A stretch of 64,000 nt of DNA from an uncultured Lachnospiraceae bacterium (GTDB taxonomy: Bacteria > Bacillota > Clostridia > Lachnospirales > Lachnospiraceae). Below the pieces are notes generated by a model that worked only from the letters and a program-made list of their open reading frames with translations, was not told the DNA's origin and did not search any database. Both the position numbers and the translations under genes were made by a program. Location: positions 124,001-188,000 of the forward strand of contig CADAIL010000001.1 in the NCBI GenBank assembly GCA_902788035.1, written 5' to 3'. Of the stretch, positions 9,734 through 16,806 are shown piece by piece (positions within the stretch are counted from its first letter, which is position 1; every line of letters starts with the position of its first letter).

Positions 9734-10762
9734 TCAGAACTGCTTCAGGAATCTGACGTCGTTCTCGTAGAGAAGTCTCATATCATCGATTTCATATTTC
9801 AGAAGAGCGATTCTCTCGAGACCCACGCCGAACGCGAAGCCTGTGTAGACATCCGGGTCGATCCCGCACATCTCAAGAACATGCGGATGGACCATGCCGC
9901 ATCCGAGGATTTCGATCCAGCCGGAGCCCTTGCAGAAACGGCAGCCTTTGCCGCCGCATTTGAAGCAGCTCACGTCGACTTCAGCCGACGGCTCCGTGAA
10001 CGGGAAGTGATGCGGACGGAACTTTGTCTTTGTCTCCGGTCCGAACAGCTCTTTGGCAAATACGTCCAATGTTCCCTTAAGATCAGCAAATGTGATGTTC
10101 TTGTCTACGACAAGACCCTCGATCTGGTGGAAGGACGGGGAATGAGTAGCGTCCACTTCGTCTGAACGGAATACGCGTCCCGGGGAGATCATTCTGATCG
10201 GCAGCTTGCCCTGCTCCATGACACGTGCCTGGACCGGGGAGGTCTGTGTACGAAGGAGAATATCCTTAGTAATATAGAAGGTGTCCTGTTCGTCCTTGGC
10301 GGGATGATTTGCGGGGATGTTGAGCTTGGTGAAGTTGTAATCATCATACTCGATTTCCGGGCCTTCAATGACCTCATAGCCCATACCGACGAAGATGCGC
10401 TCGACTTCCTCGAGAGCAATCGTATTCGGGTGGCGGTGGCCGATGAATTTCATTTTAGCCGGCAGGGTCACGTCGATTTCCTCGGCAGCGAGCTGACGCT
10501 CCATCTTCTCGGCATCGAGTTTCTTTTTCGTCTCTTCCATCTTTTCTTCGATGGCGAAGCGGGCATCATTGACCCATTTGCCAACCTTCGGGCGGTCTTC
10601 CGGGGCGACATTCTTCATCGACTTTAAGACCTGTGTCAGGGAACCTTTCTTTCCAAGGAAAGAGACACGGATCTCATTCAGTTTTTCAAGTCCATCCGCG
10701 TTTTTTAAAGCTTCGATTGCGGAGTCCTGAATCTCTTTTACCTTCAGTTCGATATCACTCAT
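9734..10762 (-). CDS. pheS: Phenylalanyl-tRNA synthetase alpha subunit
   Basis: Catalytic subunit of PheRS. The class II core contains the motif 2 region FRSDEVDATHSPSFHQIEG. A CFKCGGKGCRFCKGSGW segment with four cysteines precedes GCGMVHPHVL. Motif 3 is GFAFGVGLERIALLKY. I place the start at ATG 10762 (342 residues). The reading frame extends to a GTG at 10780, but that extension contains the AGAGGAG ribosome binding site. No T-box leader was recognised upstream. Confidence 0.96.
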   Translation of the reverse strand: MSDIELKVKEIQDSAIEALKNADGLEKLNEIRVSFLGKKGSLTQVLKSMKNVAPEDRPKVGKWVNDARFAIEEKMEETKKKLDAEKMERQLAAEEIDVTLPAKMKFIGHRHPNTIALEEVERIFVGMGYEVIEGPEIEYDDYNFTKLNIPANHPAKDEQDTFYITKDILLRTQTSPVQARVMEQGKLPIRMISPGRVFRSDEVDATHSPSFHQIEGLVVDKNITFADLKGTLDVFAKELFGPETKTKFRPHHFPFTEPSAEVDVSCFKCGGKGCRFCKGSGWIEILGCGMVHPHVLEMCGIDPDVYTGFAFGVGLERIALLKYEIDDMRLLYENDVRFLKQF

Positions 10763-10780
10763 AATATTCTCCTCTTTCAC

Positions 10781-10833
10781 GCCGGAATTCTTCCGGCAGA
10801 ATACCTCAAAGGGGTGTGGCTATACTCCGCCAC
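10781..10833 (-). promoter_or_regulatory. pheS 5' leader with two small hairpins
   Basis: A 7-bp hairpin GCCGGAA/TTCCGGC (10781-10797) ends just before the ribosome binding site. A 5-bp GTGGC/GCCAC hairpin lies at 10816-10833. No T-box, terminator or known riboswitch motif was seen. Their function is unknown. Confidence 0.4.
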
Positions 10834-10858
10834 ATACAAATGTTTATTCTACTGTCAA
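10831..10858 (-). promoter_or_regulatory. Possible promoter of the pheST-queA-tyrA-aroA run
   Basis: A perfect -35 TTGACA (10853-10858) with a poor -10 (TATGTG) at a 16-bp spacing. The -35 is convincing and the -10 is not. Confidence 0.4.
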
Positions 10859-10897
10859 ATATCGAAGTTGTCAAGAGACACGCGCTTTGGACACGCA

Positions 10898-11155
10898 TTG
10901 GGGACGGTTCTTTTGCATGGAATGAAATAAAGTTCAGATTGGCTGTCTCGAAATCAGATATCCGTTACAAACATCATCTTCATCGAAAAACGTCGGTCCT
11001 GCCCTGCGAGCTTAGCAATGCATACGCATTGCTGATCTCTCAGTCGGACCGACAATGTTTTTCTCACGAAGATGGATGTTTGTATACGGGAATGGATATC
11101 AAGTACAGCCAATCTGAACTTTTACCTACTTCGATGTAAAAGAACCGTCCCAACG
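10898..11155. repeat. Large palindromic element (about 255 nt)
   Basis: Two arms of about 125 nt are inverted copies of each other. Matching blocks include GGGACGGTTCTTTT at both ends, AAGTTCAGATTGGCTGT, GATATCC, ACAAACATC, GAAAAACG/GAAAAACA and GTCGGTCC. The apex is a perfect AGCAATGC/GCATTGCT hairpin near 11014-11033. It lies 11 nt past the galM stop and upstream of pheS. No protein is encoded. It could be a miniature mobile element or a very stable RNA hairpin. It accounts for most of the 404-nt gap between pheS and galM. Confidence 0.85.
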
Positions 11156-11166
11156 TCACACCATAT

Positions 11167-12207
11167 TCATACTCCCAGCACGAACGCCGTTCTGGTGTGA
11201 TACTTCTCGCCGGCCCTCAGAATGATGGACGGGAAAGCATCCTGATTCACGGATTCAGAGCACTTCTGTGTCTCAAGTGCAAAGCCGCTCCTCGGCTCAT
11301 AATGCGCTCCGTCCTTGCCATCCGGACCCGCGATGAAATTGCCCGCATAAAACTGGATTCCATACTGGTCAGAGAAGACTTTTAAGGTGATACCTGAGAT
11401 GTTGCCCTTAGCGTTTGCGACTTCGCGGTAGCCCTCTCCGTTCAGCAGCCAGAGGTGGTCGAAGCCGCCGGTCTGGCGCAGCTGAAGGACATTGGCATCG
11501 ATATCCGCCCCGATCGCTTTTGCCAGGCGGAAATCAAATACTGTTCCTTCTACAATAGATGTATAGCCGACCGGGATGCTGTTCTCGTTCACAGGAACAA
11601 AGGAATCCGCATGGATCTGAAGATCATGGTCATAGATAAAGCCGTTTGCGTGACCGTTCAGATTCCAGTAGCTGTGGTTAGTCATATTGACAGGTGTATC
11701 CGCATCCGAAACGCCGTCATAGTTAATAATGATCTCGTTGTCATCCGTGAATGTGTAAGAGACAGAAATCTCAAATTTTCCGGGATATCCCTGATCTCCG
11801 TCAGGACTGCAAATAGAAAATACGACTTTGTTATCACCTTCAAAAGCTGTCTGCCAGACGCGCTTGTGATAGCCGTCAGGTCCGCTGTGAAGGCTGTTGA
11901 TTCCATTTTCATTGGCTTCCAGCTGATAGCGGACTCCGTTCAGTTCAAATGTGCCGCCCGCAATTCGGTTGGCCACACGCCCTATCGTAGCTCCGAAAGC
12001 GTTGCCGTCGCCTTCATATTTCTCGACCGTATCGAGTCCAAGCAAAACATCAGTTAACACACCATTCTTATCCGGAACGCAAACTGCCTGTAAAATTGCG
12101 CCAAAATCAAGGAGCGTAATATACGCTCCCTGCTTATTGGTAATTGTATATGCAGTTACGTTCTCGCCTTTTACTGTTGCTCCAAAAGCTTTACTCGTAA
12201 TTGACAT
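11167..12207 (-). CDS. galM: Aldose 1-epimerase (galactose mutarotase)
   Basis: Interconverts alpha and beta anomers of galactose/glucose at the head of the Leloir pathway; galK is at 56.4 kb. The 346-residue product has NRIAGGTFELNGVRYQL, a His-containing NSLHSG segment and the NMTNHSYWNLNG motif. I use the ATG at 12207, preceded by AGGGAG. The frame stays open upstream to 12390 only because it runs through the 6S RNA gene. It begins 75 nt after the predicted 6S RNA 3' end with no clear promoter of its own, so read-through from the 6S promoter is possible. Confidence 0.92.
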   Translation of the reverse strand: MSITSKAFGATVKGENVTAYTITNKQGAYITLLDFGAILQAVCVPDKNGVLTDVLLGLDTVEKYEGDGNAFGATIGRVANRIAGGTFELNGVRYQLEANENGINSLHSGPDGYHKRVWQTAFEGDNKVVFSICSPDGDQGYPGKFEISVSYTFTDDNEIIINYDGVSDADTPVNMTNHSYWNLNGHANGFIYDHDLQIHADSFVPVNENSIPVGYTSIVEGTVFDFRLAKAIGADIDANVLQLRQTGGFDHLWLLNGEGYREVANAKGNISGITLKVFSDQYGIQFYAGNFIAGPDGKDGAHYEPRSGFALETQKCSESVNQDAFPSIILRAGEKYHTRTAFVLGV

Positions 12208-12281
12208 AGCACACTCCCTGTTCAATTGATTACTGCCAGGCAACGTCCTGCCCTGGCTTTTCATATCCGGCCAAAGCCTTA

Positions 12282-12470
12282 TTAAAGGTCCCGGGATGCC
12301 GTTCCTATAAAGCTGACGCCTAGCCACAGCCAGGTGGGTAACCTCACTCTGCCCGCTGTCTTCCTCCGGTAGTTGCTTGAGGCCTGACATTGAGACCGAC
12401 GATATTGGAATCCCTTTAATTCAAATGTAGGTTCAGGAAAAATAGGGGGATCGAACACCCCAGGAATTTA
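12282..12470 (-). ncRNA. ssrS: 6S RNA
   Basis: About 188 nt with 6S architecture. The 5' half carries CCTGGGGTGTTCG and CCTGAACCTACATTTG, which parallel CUGAGAUGUUCG and CCUGAGCCGAUAUUU of E. coli 6S. The 3' end GGCATCCCGGGACCTTTAA pairs with the 5' TTAAATTCCTGGGGTGTT to close the stem. The central part would form the open, promoter-mimicking bubble that binds sigma-70 RNA polymerase. A strong promoter sits directly upstream. Identified from remembered family features, not a covariance search; the exact ends are estimates. Confidence 0.82.
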
Positions 12471-12475
12471 ACTAT

Positions 12476-12504
12476 ATTATACCGTAGAGCCTCCTTCTTG
12501 TAAA
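12476..12504 (-). promoter_or_regulatory. 6S RNA promoter
   Basis: -35 TTTACA (12499-12504) and a perfect -10 TATAAT (12476-12481) with a 17-bp spacer. It would start transcription at the first bases of the 6S RNA. Confidence 0.75.
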
Positions 12505-12543
12505 CGAAAATCGTATAGCGCATTCTCTGATCGCGTAAGAAGC

Positions 12544-12566
12544 GCGTAACAGTTCAGACAGGCTGT
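12544..12566. repeat. 23-bp dispersed repeat, copy 1
   Basis: GCGTAACAGTTCAGACAGG followed by CTGT occurs here and is repeated exactly at 56177-56199. At the second site it forms one arm of a larger inverted repeat. Here it lies 30 nt downstream of the dgt stop. Confidence 0.8.
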
Positions 12567-12596
12567 TATTATAGTTCATTAACGGCGCAAAGCATT

Positions 12597-14129
12597 TCAG
12601 GTGATGCCGTTCAGGTCTGTATACAGGTCTCTTGCATATGAATCCGTCATGCCGGAAATAGAATCCGTCGCGAGGAGGAGCCTGTAATAAAGCTTTTCCT
12701 CATCGGTCTTTCCTCTCACAGACCATGCATAGATCTGCTTATAATTCTCCGAGATCAGGGAGAGGAACTTCTCTTCCATAAGTCCCGGAGGCGTCTCACG
12801 ATCATACTGAAGAACCGAAGGGACCAGCTTGTTCAGCAGATAAGTTAATATATTGTTGGCAGCTATCTCCGTCTTGTAGATTGACATGGATGTGAATGCG
12901 TAATCGTAGGCTATGCTCTCGAGTGCGTTCAGAAGAACGGCTTCTTTCGAGTCGCAGATCAGTTCCCTGTCATACCGCCCGTCCATGATCGCAGTATAGT
13001 TTTCCACAAAACTTTCCGCCGCAGCCAGAAGAAGGACACTCTGCATCTCTGAAAGCCACGTCATCAGGGCGTACTCTCCCGGACTTACATATTCGCCGGA
13101 CATGCCCATGTCATGGACATTGCCGCCGAAAGCTGTCGTGTATCCGCTTCCTTTCAGACTGTCCATGTAGGATCCCAGCTCGCCCCAGTGGGCGTTGCTC
13201 TTTTTTGGCTTCTGTGTGGACTTCTTCTCGCTCCTGCCCTGGGCTGCGCGGGAATATATCTCATCCAGTTCCTCAATATAATCTTTACTCACCTTTCGCT
13301 TCCAGAGCTCGGCGGTGAATGTCGGATAATCGAAGAAGCCTTTCTTGAAGGCGTCCTCGATATCTGCCGTTGCATACGCGATATCATCTGCTGCCTCGAG
13401 TATAAAGGTCAGCGGATTTCGTCTACCGTTTGTCCCGGTCACATGCTGAATGCGAGCGAACAATTCCTCTTCTGACTTAAAAAAGCCCATCTTCCGATCG
13501 CTGATTAGTGAAGATCCGGGGTTCATAGATGTGGAGGATCTCGGATACTTGATCATGGTCGACAGCAGAGAATATGTGAGATTCATCCCGCACCCGTTTT
13601 CGGCAAAGTGCAGCTTGGATACGAGCCTGAGACCCTGAGCATTACCCTCAAAATGAAGAAAATCATTCAGTTCCTGCTCTGTAAGAATATCTGTCACCGG
13701 CTTTCCGCCCATCTGAAGGCGCGGCAAATGTTTCACGAACCACTCGCGTATAGCCTCCTCCCCGAAATGACCGAACGGAGGATTTCCAATATCGTGAATA
13801 AGTCCGGCACACTCGATGACCTCAGTGATGGCCCGCTCCGTCTCCAGTGTAAAATCCGGATCGATCCGCATATCGATGATGCGTTCTGAAATATTCTGGG
13901 CCAGAGACCTTCCGACAGACGAAACTTCCAGACTGTGCGTCAGCCTTGTGCGGATAAAATCACTCTTGTCAAGCGGAAAAACCTGAGTCTTATCCTGCAG
14001 ACGTCTGAAAGACGCGCTGCTGATGATTTTGTGATAGTCCTTTTCAAACTCTGAGCGAAGATCAGCTCTTGCTCTGATTTCTTCCTCATTTCCCGATCGC
14101 TTTGTGCTTAATAATTGTCTCCACTGCAT
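12597..14129 (-). CDS. dgt: Deoxyguanosinetriphosphate triphosphohydrolase-like HD protein
   Basis: Hydrolyses dGTP (or other dNTPs) to the nucleoside and triphosphate. The 510-residue protein has the family start FRRLQDKTQVFPL, the first metal/active-site region TRLTHSLEVSSVGR (His65) and the HD pair in LIHDIGNPPFGHFGEEA (His112-Asp113). GGAG precedes the ATG at a suitable spacing. It follows the ATP-grasp gene by 23 nt in the same direction. Confidence 0.92.
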   Translation of the reverse strand: MQWRQLLSTKRSGNEEEIRARADLRSEFEKDYHKIISSASFRRLQDKTQVFPLDKSDFIRTRLTHSLEVSSVGRSLAQNISERIIDMRIDPDFTLETERAITEVIECAGLIHDIGNPPFGHFGEEAIREWFVKHLPRLQMGGKPVTDILTEQELNDFLHFEGNAQGLRLVSKLHFAENGCGMNLTYSLLSTMIKYPRSSTSMNPGSSLISDRKMGFFKSEEELFARIQHVTGTNGRRNPLTFILEAADDIAYATADIEDAFKKGFFDYPTFTAELWKRKVSKDYIEELDEIYSRAAQGRSEKKSTQKPKKSNAHWGELGSYMDSLKGSGYTTAFGGNVHDMGMSGEYVSPGEYALMTWLSEMQSVLLLAAAESFVENYTAIMDGRYDRELICDSKEAVLLNALESIAYDYAFTSMSIYKTEIAANNILTYLLNKLVPSVLQYDRETPPGLMEEKFLSLISENYKQIYAWSVRGKTDEEKLYYRLLLATDSISGMTDSYARDLYTDLNGIT

Positions 14130-14152
14130 AAAATTTCTCCGTCGCAGGTTTA

Positions 14153-15091
14153 TTATGCGAACATAAGCCGGATGGCATCGCGGTAAATTGATTTCGCCGT
14201 CTCCCTGCTCTGCGCATCCTGACCGGCAAAATTCTCCATCATTACGCCTGAATTAATTTCCAGTACTTTGAGACCTTCGGATGTCTCTGCTACGTCAATG
14301 GATGCAAATCTGACCCCGAGACAGCGGGTGACATCCGCAACGATGTGTTCGATCTCGTGTTTGACCGGCCCCTCCGGAAGTAATTCCGCTCGCGCACCAA
14401 GTCCCAGATTGTGCTTCCATCCGAGAAGAATCTCTTCACCTTTTTCGGGGACTCGATCAGCCGCACCGAGTGCGGGAATGTCGTTCACATTAAGATTTGA
14501 CTGCCCTTCCAAATGACGGACCAATAACTCAGCCACTGTACTCATGCCGTCACCGGTTATATGAGGCCTTCTCTTTACATAGACAAGACGTGCGACGCCG
14601 TCAAGCACAATCGTGCGGTATTCATTTGCGATTTCATAGAACGGGCTGGCTGCAAGATATCCGGATTTTTCGTAGATTGTGTGGACTGCTGTTTCAAGCT
14701 CGTAGACGCTGCTGACTTTGAAGACCCTGTCACCGCCTGTCCCGTCATTTGGTTTAATGACAAGTGTTCCACAGTCTTTCAAAAGTTTCATCAGCTGAGC
14801 CCAACATCCGGTCTTGCCGACGAATTTCTGCTCGTCGGGAGAAGCAAAGAGCCGGTGCTCGATATTGGGAATTCCGTGGGCTGTCATGATCTCGCTGGCT
14901 GCCGCCTTATCGCAGCAGATGGAGTTGACCGAGGCAGAATTGAGACCGAACTGGTAGCCGAGAATATAATTGATTTTTCCATCCTTTACAAGTTCGAAAA
15001 TCCAGTCAAAAGAGTAGGATGTCAGGCGGATTTGCTCCTCAGCGCATATTTCTTTTATAATTCTTACAAAATTCGATTCTGAGTTCGTCAT
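14153..15091 (-). CDS. ATP-grasp family enzyme of unknown substrate
   Basis: A 312-residue cytoplasmic ligase-type protein. The ATP-grasp core is visible as LVIKPNDGTGGDRVFKV (ATP-binding lysine and glycine loop), the central EYRTIVLDG strand, KRRPHITGDG, and the metal-binding end VLEINSGVMMENF. This resembles the RimK, glutathione-synthetase and cyanophycin-synthetase branch, which couples a carboxylate to an amine with ATP. The substrate cannot be read from sequence. The start has no good ribosome binding site. It is directly upstream of dgt and probably cotranscribed. Confidence 0.8.
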   Translation of the reverse strand: MTNSESNFVRIIKEICAEEQIRLTSYSFDWIFELVKDGKINYILGYQFGLNSASVNSICCDKAAASEIMTAHGIPNIEHRLFASPDEQKFVGKTGCWAQLMKLLKDCGTLVIKPNDGTGGDRVFKVSSVYELETAVHTIYEKSGYLAASPFYEIANEYRTIVLDGVARLVYVKRRPHITGDGMSTVAELLVRHLEGQSNLNVNDIPALGAADRVPEKGEEILLGWKHNLGLGARAELLPEGPVKHEIEHIVADVTRCLGVRFASIDVAETSEGLKVLEINSGVMMENFAGQDAQSRETAKSIYRDAIRLMFA

Positions 15092-15145
15092 ATCTTAGTG
15101 GGAAAGTCTTTCATTTCAAATAATGGTCGCCGATTATGAAAAACA

Positions 15146-15244
15146 GGAGCTGTCGCATTGGACGGAGTCACCATTATATATGACAGATATATGCAAATGA
15201 TGTCTGTCATATATAAGGATGACGCGCCTTAATGCGGCAGCCCC
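15146..15244. repeat. Palindromic dispersed element, copy A
   Basis: Ends GGAGCTGTCGCATT and AATGCGGCAGCCCC are inverted copies with two mismatches. An inner 13-bp inverted repeat TATATATGACAGA/TCTGTCATATATA is at 15175-15187 and 15203-15215. In the minus-strand sense it begins 17 nt after the thrC stop with GGGGCTGCCGCATTAAGGCG. The same end occurs in copies at 56245-56330 and 59886-59980. Confidence 0.8.
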
Positions 15245-15261
15245 GCTGTTATCCGGAGTTA

Positions 15262-16752
15262 TCAGACTCCGAGAATTTTCTTTACTTCTGCCGCCATATC
15301 ACAGACGTCGACTACCGTCTTATGGCGGACCGGGGCTGTGCGGATATCCGTGATCGCGTACGGCTCCGGAGTAGCCGAAAGTTCAGAGAGAATATCAATC
15401 AGCTCAAAATCCGTCCTGCCTGAGAGCTTATCCGGCGCGATTGCGCCTATAACTGAGACGGCGAATTTGAAGGGGCTGGCTGTGGATGCGATGACAGTCG
15501 GAGTTGTATCTTTTGTCTTATCGACATAAGCGCGGTAGACTGCATTTGCGATACCTGTATGCGTGTCGATCACATAGCCGGTCTTCTCATAGAGATCCTT
15601 AATACCGGCAAAATTCTCTTCCTCAGTCGCGAAGCCGCCATAGAAATCGTCAAGCTGTGCTTTCATATCATCTGTTATACAGTACTTGCCGTCACTTGAC
15701 AGCTCTTTCATGAACTCAGCGGTCTTCTCTGAGTCATTTCCGCAGATATGGTAGATCAGCCTCTCGAGATTGCTGGAAATAAGGATATCCATTGACGGTG
15801 AGCTTGTCAGAATGAAATCACGCTTTCTGTCATACTCTCCTGTCTGGAAAAAGTCGAAGAGGACCTTGTTTTCATTGGATGCGCAGATCAGTTTATTTAC
15901 CGGCAGGCCCATCTGCTTTGCGTAATAAGCCGCAAGGATATTGCCGAAATTGCCGGTCGGGACTGTGATATTGATCTTGTCGCCCTCCGTAATTTCACCG
16001 GCACGGAGCATCTGGCAGTATGCATAGACATAATAAACAATCTGCGGGACAAGCCGTCCGACGTTGATCGAGTTGGCTGAACTGAACTGGAAGCCTTTGT
16101 CGGCGAGTTCAGCCTGCATCTCCTTATCATTAAACATCTTCTTTACTGCGGTCTGAGCGTCGTCGAAATTGCCGTTGATCGCAACAACATACGTGTTATC
16201 TCCGCGCTGAGTTGCCATCTGAAGTCTCTGAATGTTCGATACACCGCCGTGAGGATAGAAAACAATGATTTTTGTTCCGGGTACATCCGCAAATCCCGCC
16301 ATAGCTGCCTTGCCCGTGTCACCTGATGTAGCTGTGAGAATGACAATATCACGGGTCACGCCGTTCTTCCCGGCGGATGTCACCATTAGGTGAGGAAGGA
16401 TAGACAGAGCCATGTCCTTGAAAGCGATTGTCGCCCCGTGGAAAAGCTCGAGGTAATATGCGCCGTCCTTCTTTACGACCGGGGCGATAGCTTCCGTGTC
16501 GAATTTTGTGTCGTAAGCCTTGGCAATGCATTTCCGAAGTTCATCTTCGGTGAAATCAGTGAAGAATTTGCTCATGATGTCATATGCGAGTTCCTGATAA
16601 GACATATTTGCAAGTACAGAAAGTGGCTTATCAATCTGCGGGATCTCGATCGGAACATAAAGACCTCCGTCAGGTGAAAGACCTGTCAGGATAGCTTCAG
16701 ACGCTGTGACTGTTTTTGTATTGCCGCGTGTGCTTTTGTAATAAACTGACAT
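15262..16752 (-). CDS. thrC: Threonine synthase
   Basis: PLP enzyme that converts O-phosphohomoserine to threonine. The 496-residue product begins MSVYYKSTRG and has the N-terminal LSPDGGLYVP motif typical of the long threonine synthases. The PLP lysine is in FHGATIAFKDMA (Lys112). Phosphate-binding and TSGDTGKAA segments follow. I prefer the ATG at 16752, which has AAGGAG, over an in-frame start 17 codons upstream. No T-box leader was seen in the 54-nt gap behind it. asd, which feeds the same pathway, is at 30.3 kb. Confidence 0.95.
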   Translation of the reverse strand: MSVYYKSTRGNTKTVTASEAILTGLSPDGGLYVPIEIPQIDKPLSVLANMSYQELAYDIMSKFFTDFTEDELRKCIAKAYDTKFDTEAIAPVVKKDGAYYLELFHGATIAFKDMALSILPHLMVTSAGKNGVTRDIVILTATSGDTGKAAMAGFADVPGTKIIVFYPHGGVSNIQRLQMATQRGDNTYVVAINGNFDDAQTAVKKMFNDKEMQAELADKGFQFSSANSINVGRLVPQIVYYVYAYCQMLRAGEITEGDKINITVPTGNFGNILAAYYAKQMGLPVNKLICASNENKVLFDFFQTGEYDRKRDFILTSSPSMDILISSNLERLIYHICGNDSEKTAEFMKELSSDGKYCITDDMKAQLDDFYGGFATEEENFAGIKDLYEKTGYVIDTHTGIANAVYRAYVDKTKDTTPTVIASTASPFKFAVSVIGAIAPDKLSGRTDFELIDILSELSATPEPYAITDIRTAPVRHKTVVDVCDMAAEVKKILGV

Positions 16753-16774
16753 AATAAATCTCCTTATATTGTAA

Positions 16775-16798
16775 CCGGAGTGAAAAGACGCGCTCCGG
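16775..16798 (-). promoter_or_regulatory. Hairpin between the propeller gene and thrC
   Basis: CCGGAG/CTCCGG 6-bp stem with a 12-nt loop, 9 nt after the stop of the upstream gene. No T-run follows. It may be a weak processing or termination structure. Confidence 0.35.
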
Positions 16799-16806
16799 AA
16801 CACTTT

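Noticed and set aside
10781..10858. T-box riboswitch upstream of pheS
   Set aside because: The leader is only about 70 nt and lacks the T-box sequence and a terminator/antiterminator; only two small hairpins are visible.
12208..12390. N-terminal extension of galM to an upstream ATG
   Set aside because: The extra 61 codons translate the 6S RNA gene; homology and a proper ribosome binding site start at 12207.
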